Origin: Lactobacillus hominis DSM 23910 = CRBIP 24.179
GTDB lineage: Bacteria; Bacillota; Bacilli; Lactobacillales; Lactobacillaceae
Assembly (NCBI RefSeq): GCF_000296835.1
Contig: NZ_CAKE01000035.1
Location: 1-64,000, forward strand
Direction: 5' to 3'
Length of the DNA: 64,000 nucleotides
Shown here: piece after piece, positions 51,744 to 62,609 of the stretch
Layout of the letters: every line of letters starts with the position of its first letter
How positions within the stretch are numbered: the first letter of the stretch is position 1
Notes under the pieces: generated by a model
Databases searched by the model: none
Told to the model about the DNA's origin: nothing
Seen by the model: the letters and a program-made list of their open reading frames with translations, nothing else
Position numbers and translations under genes: made by a program

Positions 51744-52277
51744 ATGAATTTTACAGCGATGGACTTCGAAACGGCTAATCATTATCCTGAAAGTGCCTGC
51801 TCATTAGCTCTTGTTTTAGTTCGCAACAACAAAATAATCGATCAATTTTATACCGTGATTAATCCACAAATGCCATTTGACGCTCAAAATATCAAAGTCC
51901 ACGGCATTACCGCGAACGATGTAAAAAATGCTCCTACTATGGCAGAGGTTTGGCCTAAAATTAAAAAGCTCTTTCAGCCAGGGATGATGGTAGCTGCCCA
52001 TAATGCTCGCTTTGACTGCAATGTAATGGAAAAATCACTTGCTCGTTATGATATTGCAGCTCCGCATTATATGGCAATCGATACCTTGGCTACCAGCAAA
52101 TTGTTTGAACCTGATCTTAAAAATCATAAACTAGATACCATGTCGGAAGCCTTAGATATCGATTTATGGCATCATCATAATGCATTAAGCGATAGTCAAG
52201 CCTGTGCGGAAATTTTAATTAAACAAAATCAGCGATTCGGCGATGAACCAATAAAAAAACTAGTTAAGCTCGTTTAA
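51744..52277 (+). CDS. DnaQ-like 3'-5' exonuclease
   Basis: A 177-residue protein with the DEDDh set: DFETAN (Asp and Glu), AHNARFDCNVM, and HNALSDSQACAEIL with the His-Asp end. Similar to the epsilon proofreading subunit but not fused to a polymerase. The target is not known. AAAAAGGAG precedes the ATG, and TATACT lies about 30 bases upstream. Convergent with tsaE across a terminator. Confidence 0.88.
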   Translation: MNFTAMDFETANHYPESACSLALVLVRNNKIIDQFYTVINPQMPFDAQNIKVHGITANDVKNAPTMAEVWPKIKKLFQPGMMVAAHNARFDCNVMEKSLARYDIAAPHYMAIDTLATSKLFEPDLKNHKLDTMSEALDIDLWHHHNALSDSQACAEILIKQNQRFGDEPIKKLVKLV

Positions 52278-52295
52278 AAACTTAACTAGTTTTTT
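52251..52295. terminator. Bidirectional terminator between exonuclease and tsaE
   Basis: AAAAAACTAGTTAAG pairs with CTTAACTAGTTTTTT. The TAA stop of the exonuclease is in the loop. Confidence 0.88.
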
Positions 52296-52297
52296 CT

Positions 52298-52780
52298 TTA
52301 CTTCTCTAAATTCTTGGCAACTCCTTGCCACCAATCTTGATTTCTTTTACCTTCTGCTTCAACTTCAATTTTTCTTTTAGTTGAATCCCAAGAATCATCT
52401 ATTCGCTTGATTGTTAGCTGTAAATAATCATCTGGTAAAGAATCAATGATAAATTCTGGCCATTCAATGACAACTAACCCATTTTCAGCCAAATAGCTCG
52501 GCATATCAATGCTGGACAAGTCCCCATCTTCCAAACGATACATATCCATATGAAATAATGGCATAGAGCCTTCGCGATACTCTCTAACTATGGTAAAGGT
52601 TGGACTTTTAACTGGTCTTTTAATGCCTAATGCCTTTGCAATTCCTTTAGTCAGAGTAGTTTTTCCAGCTCCTAAATCTCCATTTAATAATAAAAGATCA
52701 TGTCCTTGAGCAGTCTTACCTAAAAGCTGACCCAAATTTTGCATCTCTTCATCTGAATTAATTTCTATACTAATTGTCAT
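52298..52780 (-). CDS. tsaE: tRNA t6A synthesis ATPase TsaE
   Basis: A 160-residue P-loop protein with GDLGAGKTTLTKGIAKALG (Walker A), TFTIVREYREG and HMDMYRL, and the family's VVIEWPEF. It works with TsaB and TsaD to add threonylcarbamoyl to tRNA; Sua5 is at 8-9 kb. It starts seven bases after the pta stop and probably shares its transcript. Confidence 0.94.
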   Translation of the reverse strand: MTISIEINSDEEMQNLGQLLGKTAQGHDLLLLNGDLGAGKTTLTKGIAKALGIKRPVKSPTFTIVREYREGSMPLFHMDMYRLEDGDLSSIDMPSYLAENGLVVIEWPEFIIDSLPDDYLQLTIKRIDDSWDSTKRKIEVEAEGKRNQDWWQGVAKNLEK

Positions 52781-52786
52781 TAGTCA

Positions 52787-53761
52787 TTACTCCATATTTG
52801 CTTGAGCTGCAGTTAAAATTCCTAATAAAAATACATCCTCGCTGCTAGCACCTCTAGATAAATCATTAATTGGAGCAGCTAAGCCTTGCAAAACTGGACC
52901 AACTGCTTGATAATTACCCATTCTTTGGGCAACTTTGTAAGCAATATTACCTGATTGCAATTCTGGGAAAATAAAGACATTTGCGTGACCTGCAACTTTA
53001 GAGTTTGGAGCTTTGGCTTGACCAACCGATGGTACAAAAGCTGCGTCAAATTGCAATTCTCCGTCGCAAGCAATTTCAGGATGCTTTTCATGCATAATTT
53101 CAGTTGCTTTAACGACTTTTTCAACCATTGGACCTTGAGCTGACCCCTTAGTTGAGAAACTGAGCATCGCAACCTTAGGATCAATATCAAGCATCTTAGC
53201 AGTTTGTGCTGATTGATATGCAATTTCAGCTAATGTTTCACTATCTGGATCAATGTTAATGGCGCAATCAGCGAAGATATATTTTTCATTATCCTTTTCC
53301 ATAATCATTGCACCAGAAACACGTTTCATGTTTTTCTTGGTCTTAATAATTTGTAAAGCTGGACGAACTGTATCTGCAGTGGAATGAGTGGCTCCTGATA
53401 CCATACCATCAGCAATTTTTTCATAAACAAGCATCGTACCAAAATATGATGGTTGCGTAAGCATCTTACGACATTCATCTGTAGTATTTTTGCCATTTCT
53501 CAAAGTTTCTAGATCAGCTAGCATCTTATCGAAATGTTCATAATTATCCATATCAATAATTTCAATTGAACCAAGATCAATATGTTCTTTTTGAGCCGCT
53601 GCTGTTACTTGTTCAGGCTTTCCTAAAAGAATAGGTTCGACAAAACCACCAGCGTTTAATTTTGATGCAGCTTCTAAAATTCTGCTATCCGTACCTTCTG
53701 GAAACACAATAGTCTTTTTGTTTTCAAGTGCTTTATTTTTTAATAATTCAAATACTTTCAT
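52787..53761 (-). CDS. pta: Phosphate acetyltransferase
   Basis: Converts acetyl-CoA and phosphate to acetyl phosphate, feeding AckA. It has 324 residues from ATG 53761 (GTGAGGA upstream). The family segments PEGTDSRILEAASKLN, YEKIADGMVSGATHSTADTV, DGELQFDAAFVPSV and AKAPNSKVAGHANVFIFP are intact. The pta-tsaE order is common in lactobacilli. Confidence 0.97.
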   Translation of the reverse strand: MKVFELLKNKALENKKTIVFPEGTDSRILEAASKLNAGGFVEPILLGKPEQVTAAAQKEHIDLGSIEIIDMDNYEHFDKMLADLETLRNGKNTTDECRKMLTQPSYFGTMLVYEKIADGMVSGATHSTADTVRPALQIIKTKKNMKRVSGAMIMEKDNEKYIFADCAINIDPDSETLAEIAYQSAQTAKMLDIDPKVAMLSFSTKGSAQGPMVEKVVKATEIMHEKHPEIACDGELQFDAAFVPSVGQAKAPNSKVAGHANVFIFPELQSGNIAYKVAQRMGNYQAVGPVLQGLAAPINDLSRGASSEDVFLLGILTAAQANME

Positions 53762-53819
53762 TAGAGACGTCCTCACTTTTTCTTTTTATTTTACCTTAAT
53801 TCATCGTACAGATAAAATA

Positions 53820-54515
53820 TTAAACTACTTCATCTTGACTAACTTCACTTGGCAATTGCCAATCAATTGGATTTTCTCCATAAGATAAAAGCGCTTTGTT
53901 GCATTTAGAAAATGGGCGCGAGCCAAAAAAGCCACGGTTAGCTGAAAAAGGACTAGGATGAGGCGATTTGATAATTGTATTTTTGTTGGTATCAATTAGT
54001 GGAATCTTATTTTGAGCAAACCGTCCCCATAAGATAAAGACCACTTTACCACGTGCACTTAGCGCTTTAATTGCTTGATCTGTTAAAAGTTCCCATCCTT
54101 TACCTTGATGGCCATTAGCATGCCCATATGGCACCGTTAAAACTGCATTTAATAAAAGCACGCCTTGATCAGCCCACTTTTTTAAATAACCATGCTTGAC
54201 TGGAACTGCCCCGACATCATCGTATAATTCTTTATAAATATTTTGCAGCGATGGCGGCAGCGCTATTCCAGGATTAACGCTAAAACTCATCCCTGTAGCT
54301 TGACCAGGATTATGATAAGGATCTTGACCTAGAATTACTACTTTTGTATCGGCAAAAGACGTTAACTTAAATGCCGTAAAAATATGATACATATCTGGAT
54401 AAATCTTTTTTGTGGCATATTCATTTTTTAAAAAATTGTGCAATTGTTGATATTGTTGACTTTCAAAGACTGGAGCTAAAATTTCATCCCAGTCATTTCC
54501 AATTAATTTTTTCAT
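53820..54515 (-). CDS. ung: Uracil-DNA glycosylase, family 1
   Basis: Removes uracil from DNA to start base excision repair. It has 231 residues. The catalytic motif [18 protein letters not shown] (Asp near residue 65) and the DNA-intercalating [13 protein letters not shown] are complete. I chose ATG 54515; a TTG immediately before it is the alternative. Confidence 0.97.
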   Translation of the reverse strand: MKKLIGNDWDEILAPVFESQQYQQLHNFLKNEYATKKIYPDMYHIFTAFKLTSFADTKVVILGQDPYHNPGQATGMSFSVNPGIALPPSLQNIYKELYDDVGAVPVKHGYLKKWADQGVLLLNAVLTVPYGHANGHQGKGWELLTDQAIKALSARGKVVFILWGRFAQNKIPLIDTNKNTIIKSPHPSPFSANRGFFGSRPFSKCNKALLSYGENPIDWQLPSEVSQDEVV

Positions 54516-54590
54516 CAATACCTACCTCAATATATTTGTGAATCTGGTTTCATGATATTATAAACATATAAATATGTTGGAGGCAAAGTC

Positions 54591-55457
54591 ATGATTAAAT
54601 TAATTGCTAGCGATATGGACGGAACCTTATTAAACTCCAAAATGCAAATTTCTCAAAAAAATATCGAGGCGATCAAAAAAGCACAAGCCAATGGCATTGA
54701 ATTTTTAATTGCTACTGGCCGTGCTCCCGCTGAATCTAAAAAATTAGTTCAAGGTGCAGGTATTAAAACTGGGTTTATCAATCTTAATGGAGCGATGGTT
54801 TTTAATACTCAAGGTAAGTTAATGGTCAAAGAACCTATAAAACGCGATAAAGCACTTGAAATTATTCATCTTTTAGAAAAAACAGACTATTATTTTGAAA
54901 TAATTACCGCTGAACATGTATATTCCAATTCGAAGATGCGACGGATTGCTAATTTTGCTCATCTAGTTACTGGTTTAAATAAAAATATCAGTTTTAAAAA
55001 AGCAGTTTCTGTTGCAGCAGGATCTGATCAAGTGTTAAAAGTTAACTTTGTTAAAGACTATCGTGAACTTATTTCTCAGCCCAACTTTGAAGTGATGAAA
55101 TTAATTGCTTTCAATAATCGAGGCGAAGAAGCTTTTAAATCTATTAAAAAAGACCTTGCTAATTTAGGCAATATTGTCGTTACTGCTAGTGGCGCTAATA
55201 ATATTGAAATCAATAGTATCAAAGCTCAAAAAGGAATTGCTTTAATGGATTATGCAAAACTACAGGGGTATAAAACAGAAGAAGTTGCAGCTATCGGCGA
55301 CAACTTAAATGACGAATCCATGATCTCAATGGCTGGAGTCGGCGTTGCAATGGCTAATGCAATACCTAAAATCAAACAATTAGCTTCATTTGTTACTAAA
55401 ATTAATAATGAAGATGGAGTTGCCTTTGCTATTGAACATTTTTTAAGTGAGAATTAA
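54591..55457 (+). CDS. Cof-type HAD-IIB phosphatase
   Basis: A 288-residue hydrolase. Motif I SDMDGTLLNS, motif II TGRAPAE, the Lys in KAQKGIALMDYAKLQ and motif IV IGDNLNDESMI. It is similar to the phosphatase at 40.7 kb, but longer. GGAGG lies upstream of the ATG. Followed two bases later by a gene of unknown function on the same strand. Confidence 0.92.
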   Translation: MIKLIASDMDGTLLNSKMQISQKNIEAIKKAQANGIEFLIATGRAPAESKKLVQGAGIKTGFINLNGAMVFNTQGKLMVKEPIKRDKALEIIHLLEKTDYYFEIITAEHVYSNSKMRRIANFAHLVTGLNKNISFKKAVSVAAGSDQVLKVNFVKDYRELISQPNFEVMKLIAFNNRGEEAFKSIKKDLANLGNIVVTASGANNIEINSIKAQKGIALMDYAKLQGYKTEEVAAIGDNLNDESMISMAGVGVAMANAIPKIKQLASFVTKINNEDGVAFAIEHFLSEN

Positions 55458-55459
55458 CC

Positions 55460-55972
55460 ATGAAATATTATATTTTATTAAATAAGACTAATACATTAGG
55501 TCAAATTCCCGTTGAAAAAAAGCATAAGACTGATTTCTTCATTTGTGGAAATTTAGACAATGTAAATCATACGATTATCTTATATAATAGTTTCCATGAA
55601 GAAATTGGTCGCTTATATCTTGATAAATCTTCTAAACTAATTCGCTCATATACAATCGATGTTGTTCACCACTCGTTAGTTAAAGTCAAAAAAGTTAACA
55701 GTCATTTAACTAATCTGTTTTATGTTACCCGACTAAATTACTGGGTAAGTGGCAACATCAAAAAAGGCAACTATTCATTTTATTCTGGCATAAAAAAAGT
55801 GGCTAGCGTTGAAACACTAGTCACTTTCGATGGGACGGGGTTATGTTGTTCAATTGCACGGCCAGAAGATGTTCCTTTCATTTTATTAATTAGTATTTTA
55901 TTCACTCAATGGCATACTACACCATTGAAGTTACCTCAGCTTAATTTAATAAAAAAACCAGCTTCAGCCTAA
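55460..55972 (+). CDS. Unknown protein, possible LURP-one/Tubby-like fold
   Basis: A 170-residue protein of alternating short beta strands (HTIILYNSFHEEIGRLYLD, SYTIDVVHH, YWVSGNIKKGNYSFYSG) with a late hydrophobic helix FILLISILFTQW. The pattern of strands followed by a C-terminal helix is reminiscent of the LURP-one-related/scramblase fold, but this is a weak visual comparison. Its start lies two bases after the HAD phosphatase stop, so co-expression is likely. Its stop overlaps that of the convergent TetR-like gene by four bases. Confidence 0.55.
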   Translation: MKYYILLNKTNTLGQIPVEKKHKTDFFICGNLDNVNHTIILYNSFHEEIGRLYLDKSSKLIRSYTIDVVHHSLVKVKKVNSHLTNLFYVTRLNYWVSGNIKKGNYSFYSGIKKVASVETLVTFDGTGLCCSIARPEDVPFILLISILFTQWHTTPLKLPQLNLIKKPASA

Positions 55973-56559
55973 CTTAAATTATCAGAAGAAGTCTGCCAAT
56001 ATTTATTTTCAAAATTAATCAAAATTTCTGAATTACGCAGTTTCGAATCGCATAAGTATTCTACGTGAGACATACTTGTTCCTAATTCATTGTAGATTTG
56101 CTTTACTTCTTCATAACAATTATGAGAAACCCAATGATATATACGTTTATATATCGCATCGGTTTCTTTTTTTAATACTCCTTTTGAGAAAATGATATCG
56201 TTTTTCTGTTTTTCCTTAACGAAATCATGTAAATGATCTTGTAATTGATCACAAATACAGGCATTTCTTACCAAAGAATAGACATTCGTATAAAATCTTT
56301 CTTCACGTTTTATATGATGAAGTAACACATAAAAGTTATCTTTTAACTTGGGGTGATTATGAAACGCTAATTCGTCTCGAACAATCGCATTGATACAAAC
56401 TCCTAAGAAATAAAATTTATTATGATATTGCTTGTAAAAAGCTTGTCTATTAAATCCTGGAACTTGTTCTAGCAATTTCGAAATAGATAGCGACGTTACC
56501 TCTTTCTCTGATAAATGACTATAAATTACCTTTTGTGCATGTCGAAAATTGATTGGCAT
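55969..56559 (-). CDS. Atypical TetR-like regulator
   Basis: A 196-residue protein. Residues about 20-60 (SISKLLEQVPGFNRQAFYKQ followed by YHNKFYFLGV) match the TetR helix-turn-helix pattern of recognition helix plus FYxxYxxK; the remainder is helical, His- and Cys-containing, and does not resemble known TetR ligand domains. A palindrome lies 32 bases upstream of the start. It is likely an autoregulated repressor (inference). Target genes unknown. Confidence 0.6.
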   Translation of the reverse strand: MPINFRHAQKVIYSHLSEKEVTSLSISKLLEQVPGFNRQAFYKQYHNKFYFLGVCINAIVRDELAFHNHPKLKDNFYVLLHHIKREERFYTNVYSLVRNACICDQLQDHLHDFVKEKQKNDIIFSKGVLKKETDAIYKRIYHWVSHNCYEEVKQIYNELGTSMSHVEYLCDSKLRNSEILINFENKYWQTSSDNLS

Positions 56560-56590
56560 ACACTGCTCCTTTCATCTTCTTAATATTTTA

Positions 56591-56610
56591 GCTTTATTAA
56601 TATATAAAGC
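56591..56610. promoter_or_regulatory. Inverted repeat upstream of the TetR-like gene
   Basis: GCTTTAT-N6-ATAAAGC is a perfect seven-base inverted repeat. It overlaps TATA-rich sequence suitable for a promoter -10 and lies 32 bases before the start codon, a common location for TetR autoregulation sites. Confidence 0.45.
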
Positions 56611-56652
56611 ACTTTAAGATACCAGATTCTATCAAATAAAGCAACATAAAAA

Positions 56653-56685
56653 TAAAAAAGAGTATAGAATTTATACTCTTTTTAT
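56653..56685 (-). terminator. Terminator of the GNAT gene, containing its stop codon
   Basis: AAAAAGAGTATA pairs with TATACTCTTTTT around a short loop, and the TAA stop of the GNAT gene (56673-56671) is within the stem. Confidence 0.8.
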
Positions 56686-57237
56686 CATATGGTCATATTT
56701 TCGATCGCCAATTTTCATTGTCGACACTGTTTCAAAACCTTTATACTCATATAAGCGTTGTGCACGTGGGTTATCTTGATCAACATTTAAGCTAACCACT
56801 TTATAATCTTTTTCCTTAGCGACTTTTGGGGCGACTGCTAATAAAGAAGAAGCAATCCCTTCTCCCCAATGATTGGGATTTACAGCCAAGGCATCAATAT
56901 ACCATTCTCCTGGAAGTGCCTCTTTATCAGTAAAAATTTTTGTTTCTAAAGGCAATAAAGTCTTGGCTAAACTAGGCCTTAAAGACATATCGATTATGCT
57001 TTGATCTTCATAGCCATACATATCAATTAAACCTGTTGGGCGATCATCTTCATCAGTTGCAACCCAAATTCGATTTAAAGAATAACGATAATGATCTGAA
57101 TAAAATGCTTGTTTCATCAGATCATAGAATTGGCCTTCAGGCAAAGCTTTAATTGTCTTCATATCCATTTCTTCAAATATTTGATTTAATATAGGAAAAA
57201 TAAAAGGGAAATCTTTCCGTTCAGCCTTTCTGATCAT
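56671..57237 (-). CDS. GNAT-family N-acetyltransferase
   Basis: A 188-residue acetyltransferase. The acetyl-CoA loop is seen in DALAVNPNHWGEGIASSLL, and the C-terminal VSLNVDQDNPRAQRLYEYKGF is typical. The target substrate is not deducible. It starts three bases after the smpB stop and so is part of the rnr-smpB transcript. Confidence 0.9.
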   Translation of the reverse strand: MIRKAERKDFPFIFPILNQIFEEMDMKTIKALPEGQFYDLMKQAFYSDHYRYSLNRIWVATDEDDRPTGLIDMYGYEDQSIIDMSLRPSLAKTLLPLETKIFTDKEALPGEWYIDALAVNPNHWGEGIASSLLAVAPKVAKEKDYKVVSLNVDQDNPRAQRLYEYKGFETVSTMKIGDRKYDHMIKRV

Positions 57238-57240
57238 TTT

Positions 57241-57699
57241 TTACCTCACACGATACTTACGACGCAATTCTCGATCTTGATCTCGCTTTTTAATAGTTTG
57301 ACGCTTATCGTATTGCTTTTTACCTTGTCCTACACCAATTAAAACTTTAGCAAAGCCATGTTTAATATAAACTTTTAATGGAATTATCGTCATCCCTTGT
57401 TGACTTTGGATACCCGCTAAACGAGTAATTTGCTTTTTATGCAGCAATAATTGGCGTTTTCTTAAAGGATCATGATTAAAAATATTTCCTTGCTTATATT
57501 CACTAATATGAACGTTTTCTAAATAAGCATTACCATTAATTATCTGGACGTAACCATCACGCAAGTTAATTCTTCTAGCTCTGATGGACTTTATTTCTGT
57601 CCCAGTTAAAGCGATCCCTGCTTCCAAGGTTTCTTTTATAAAATAATCATGACCTGCTTTTTTATTTTGAGCAATTAAGTTATCTGTTTTTTCTTTCAT
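57241..57699 (-). CDS. smpB: SsrA-binding protein SmpB
   Basis: A 152-residue RNA-binding protein that brings tmRNA to stalled ribosomes. The OB-fold core ([39 protein letters not shown]) and the basic C-terminal tail [16 protein letters not shown] are intact. It follows rnr by nine bases. tmRNA is at 29.7 kb. Confidence 0.97.
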   Translation of the reverse strand: MKEKTDNLIAQNKKAGHDYFIKETLEAGIALTGTEIKSIRARRINLRDGYVQIINGNAYLENVHISEYKQGNIFNHDPLRKRQLLLHKKQITRLAGIQSQQGMTIIPLKVYIKHGFAKVLIGVGQGKKQYDKRQTIKKRDQDRELRRKYRVR

Positions 57700-57708
57700 A
57701 GCTATATA

Positions 57709-60033
57709 TTATTTACGTTTTGCACGAGCGGCGGCATTAGTCCGCTTTCTAATTGTAAATCCGTTATTTCGATTATTAGAGAAGCGATTATTTGAACGAC
57801 GCTTTTTATTAAAGCTACGCTTACCTCTATTTCCTCTAGATTGCGCTTTTTTAGGTGCATCAGGGTCATAAATTTCAAAGTCAATTTGATGTTGTTCAAC
57901 ATCAGCTCTAATTAACTTAACTTTGATTGGCATACCAATCTTAAACTGCTTATGTGAATTACGGCCGGTTAAAGTTAATGATTTTTCATCAAAATTATAG
58001 TAATCATCATTCAAATTAGAGATGTGAATTAAACCTTCAACAGTATTTGGCAATTGAATAAACATTCCAAAGCTGATTACTGATGAAACAATAGCATCAA
58101 ATGTTTGTCCAACCTTGTCAGCCATAAATTCTGTCATCTTCAAATCATTTACGCTACGTTCAGTGTCAATTGAACGTCTTTCTTGAGTTGAGGTTTGTTC
58201 AGCAACTTCAGGTAATTTTGACTTAAAGTGAGCTTGCACTTCTTTACCGTGACCTTGATCAGCATATTGATGAATCATTCTGTGCACCATGAGGTCTGAA
58301 TAACGTCTGATTGGTGAAGTAAAGTGAGTGTAATATTCAGCTGCTAAACCAAAGTGACCTAGTGGATCTGGAGAATAGTGAGCTTGCTTTAAACTACGAA
58401 GCATCATCATCTGGACTACTGCTTCTTCAGGAGTACCTTCAGTCTTGGAAACAATCTTTTGTAAGTCTTTAGGCTTCACATCACTTGGATCAGCCTTCAC
58501 ATTTAAGCCAAATGCACTGACGAATTCAAAGAATGATTGCATTTTTTCTTGATCTGGAGTTTCGTGGACACGGTATAAGAACGGCAAATTCTTCTTATAG
58601 TAATCTTCTGCGACTGTTTCATTAGCCATTAACATAAATGACTCAATCATTTTTTCAGCTGTGCCACGTTCATGAAGGACAATATCAGTTGGCTTGCCTT
58701 TGTCGTCAACAATAATCTTTGCTTCTGGTTCTTCAAAGTCAATTGCTCCACGCTTATGACGATTCTTGTACAAAATATTGTGCAGTTCAGCCATATCTTC
58801 AAGCATTGGCTTTAATTTATGATATTTTTCCTCTTCAGGATCATCACGATTTGGATCCAAAGTTTGATTTACCTTGTTATAAGTCAAACGTCCATGAGAT
58901 TTCATTACTGAAGGATAAATCTTGTAGCCCACTCTTTTTCCTTCAGGAGTAATTTCCATATCACAGGATAAAACTAATCTTTCAACGCCTTCATTCAAAG
59001 AACAGATTCCGTTTGAAAGTCTAAATGGTAACATTGGAATTACTCGATCCACTAAATAAGTACTGTTGCCACGCGCAAATGCTTCTTTATCTAAAGGGGT
59101 GCCTTCTTTAACATAATGAGAAACATCAGCTATATGAACACCTAATTTATAGTTGCCATTAGGTAATTTTTCAACAACTACTGCATCGTCAAAGTCCTTA
59201 GAATCATCCCCGTCAATTGTTACTGCTGGTTGATCTGTGATATCAACGCGTCCTTTTTTATCTTCTGGCGTTACATGATCAGGGATGCTATTAGCTTGAT
59301 CCATGGCTTCTTTAGGCCATTCAGTTCGAATATCATTATCCACAACAATAGACATAATATCGACGCCAGGATCATTTTTGTTACCAATAGTTTGCAAAGC
59401 TACTGCTTGCATTTCTTCGGGGTTATCTTCGTCAGGATACTTCTTAATTGAAATTTGGATCATATCGCCCATTTGTGGCTTAACTCCAGTGTCAGCGATA
59501 TTGATCTTATATTTCTTTAGCTTTCGGTTTTCACTGGTTACATAACCGATAAAACCTGATTTTTGAGCAGTTTCATCTGAATAAGGATGAAACTCTCCTA
59601 CTAAAGTTTCTACGCCGCGCTCAACGATTTTTTCAACTTTGCCTTCTGGACCTTTCCCATTCCAAGGATTAGCTCCAGCAACAATTTTCACTTGAACACG
59701 GTCGCCATCTATAGCAAATTGAGTGTTATGTTTATCAATGAATACATCTTCAGCTTGTTCGTCATCCAATTTAACAAAGCCAAAACCCTTATCATTTGCC
59801 TTAAAAACACCTTCGACAACGATATTTTCTTGGTTTAATTGATATTTTCCTTTGCCATCTGTGATAATTTTCTTCTCATGCTCTAAAAAAGTTAAAGCTT
59901 TTACCAATTCAGAAAACTCAAATCTTTGATCGCGACTAAGATTTCTTTCTAATTCATCTACATCAAATTGAGCTTGAGGATTATGGCGGAAGTTTTCATA
60001 TACTCCAGCCAATAAACGTTCATTTTGTGTCAT
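57709..60033 (-). CDS. rnr: Ribonuclease R
   Basis: A 774-residue 3'-5' exoribonuclease for structured RNA and tmRNA-tagged transcripts. N-terminal helix-turn-helix and cold-shock domains (about 1-210), the RNB domain with DDSKDFDDAVVV (metal-binding aspartates) and the family end SPIRRYSDLMVHR, an S1 domain near 630-710, and a Lys/Arg-rich tail. Upstream of smpB, an arrangement common in Firmicutes. Confidence 0.97.
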   Translation of the reverse strand: MTQNERLLAGVYENFRHNPQAQFDVDELERNLSRDQRFEFSELVKALTFLEHEKKIITDGKGKYQLNQENIVVEGVFKANDKGFGFVKLDDEQAEDVFIDKHNTQFAIDGDRVQVKIVAGANPWNGKGPEGKVEKIVERGVETLVGEFHPYSDETAQKSGFIGYVTSENRKLKKYKINIADTGVKPQMGDMIQISIKKYPDEDNPEEMQAVALQTIGNKNDPGVDIMSIVVDNDIRTEWPKEAMDQANSIPDHVTPEDKKGRVDITDQPAVTIDGDDSKDFDDAVVVEKLPNGNYKLGVHIADVSHYVKEGTPLDKEAFARGNSTYLVDRVIPMLPFRLSNGICSLNEGVERLVLSCDMEITPEGKRVGYKIYPSVMKSHGRLTYNKVNQTLDPNRDDPEEEKYHKLKPMLEDMAELHNILYKNRHKRGAIDFEEPEAKIIVDDKGKPTDIVLHERGTAEKMIESFMLMANETVAEDYYKKNLPFLYRVHETPDQEKMQSFFEFVSAFGLNVKADPSDVKPKDLQKIVSKTEGTPEEAVVQMMMLRSLKQAHYSPDPLGHFGLAAEYYTHFTSPIRRYSDLMVHRMIHQYADQGHGKEVQAHFKSKLPEVAEQTSTQERRSIDTERSVNDLKMTEFMADKVGQTFDAIVSSVISFGMFIQLPNTVEGLIHISNLNDDYYNFDEKSLTLTGRNSHKQFKIGMPIKVKLIRADVEQHQIDFEIYDPDAPKKAQSRGNRGKRSFNKKRRSNNRFSNNRNNGFTIRKRTNAAARAKRK

Positions 60034-60067
60034 TTCAACACCTCATTATAAAAATTTTTAAGCAAAA

Positions 60068-60102
60068 AAGAAAAAAGCCGTCCTAACAGGCGGCCTTTTT
60101 AT
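60068..60102 (-). terminator. Terminator of secG
   Basis: Minus strand: AAAAAGGCCGCC pairs with GACGGCTTTTTT around TGTTAG. It separates secG from rnr. Confidence 0.85.
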
Positions 60103-60336
60103 TTACTTTGATGATAATATTGCCAAAATAATTGCGAAAATGAAGAAGAGCACCAATAATACTCCAGTGATTTTCTCCATTAAAGCCTCAAAACCGCGCT
60201 TTTTGGTTTGGCCGCTAAATACTGCACCACCCGATAAAGCGTTTAAGGCGTCTTGTTGCTTCTGCGGCTGCATCAACGTTGCAATAATAATTAAAAAGCT
60301 AACGATGATCAGTAGCGTCATGACTAAGTTATACAA
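60103..60336 (-). CDS. secG: Preprotein translocase subunit SecG
   Basis: A 77-residue protein with two helices and the SecG loop MQPQKQQDALNALSGGAV followed by FGQ-like VFSGQTKKRG. It stimulates SecYE/SecA export. I start at TTG (60336), eight bases after GGAGG, giving MYNLVMTLLIIVS; an ATG five codons earlier contains that ribosome site. Confidence 0.92.
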   Translation of the reverse strand: MYNLVMTLLIIVSFLIIIATLMQPQKQQDALNALSGGAVFSGQTKKRGFEALMEKITGVLLVLFFIFAIILAILSSK

Positions 60337-60444
60337 AAGCGCTGCCTCCATTGCCTAAATATTAACTACTATACGATTTTAACATAAATTAAATTAGAAT
60401 GCGAAAAATACTAGTCCCAATTAAAATATTATTTTTGAGCAAAA

Positions 60445-60470
60445 GAAAAAGGCCTCAATGAGACCTTTTT
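60445..60470 (-). terminator. Terminator of eno
   Basis: Minus strand: AAAAAGGTCTCA pairs with TGAGGCCTTTTT, a compact stem followed by T-rich sequence. It lies just after the eno stop. Confidence 0.85.
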
Positions 60471-60484
60471 CATATAACAAGCAA

Positions 60485-61795
<1,311 letters not shown>

Positions 61796-61834
61796 TTATA
61801 ATCCGTTAAAATAAATTGTTTACAATATTAAAAA

Positions 61835-62590
61835 TTAATCTTGGTAGTTAACTAAAGCTAAGAATGATTCTGGATCAAGTGAAGCTCCACCAACTAAACC
61901 ACCATCAATATCAGGTTTAGACATTAATTCTTTTACGTTAGCTGGCTTTACTGAACCACCGTATTGAATACGAACGTTTTCAGCAGTTTCTTCGTTGTAC
62001 AAGTCTTTTACAGTTTCACGAATAGTCTTACACATTTCTTCTGCTTGATCAGCAGAAGCAGTTTTACCAGTACCAATAGCCCAAATTGGTTCGTAAGCAA
62101 TGACAAGTTTAGAAACTTGATCTGCACTTAAACCTTCTAAAGCAGCTTTAATTTGAGCAACTACCCATTCTTCTTGCTTGTTAGCTTCACGAGTTTCAAG
62201 TGATTCACCACAGCAAATGATTGGAGTAACGCCATTAGCAAACAAAGCCTTAGCTTTCTTGTTAATGTCTTCGTCAGTTTCGTGGAAGTAACCACGACGT
62301 TCTGAGTGACCAATAATACAATAGTCAATACCCATTTCGTTTAAAACTTTAGGTGAAGTTTCACCAGTAAATGCACCTTCAACTTCAAAGTATGCATTTT
62401 CTGCACCAGTATGTAAATTTGAGCCTTCAGCAGTCTTCTTTAAAACATAAAGGTCAACTGCAGGTGCAGCGATAACTGATTCAACTTTACTTGGATCAGG
62501 TAACTTACCCTTAACTGCATTAACAAATTCAACTGTTTGTTCAGGGTTCATATGTAACTTCCAGTTACCGGCAATAATTGGTGTACGCAT
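61835..62590 (-). CDS. tpiA: Triosephosphate isomerase
   Basis: Interconverts dihydroxyacetone phosphate and glyceraldehyde 3-phosphate. It has 251 residues with catalytic Lys (AGNWKLHMN), His (IIGHSERR) and Glu ([12 protein letters not shown]), and the phosphate loop YGGSVKP. It follows pgk by 19 bases in the same operon. Confidence 0.98.
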   Translation of the reverse strand: MRTPIIAGNWKLHMNPEQTVEFVNAVKGKLPDPSKVESVIAAPAVDLYVLKKTAEGSNLHTGAENAYFEVEGAFTGETSPKVLNEMGIDYCIIGHSERRGYFHETDEDINKKAKALFANGVTPIICCGESLETREANKQEEWVVAQIKAALEGLSADQVSKLVIAYEPIWAIGTGKTASADQAEEMCKTIRETVKDLYNEETAENVRIQYGGSVKPANVKELMSKPDIDGGLVGGASLDPESFLALVNYQD

Positions 62591-62609
62591 TTAAAAATTC
62601 CTCCTAATA

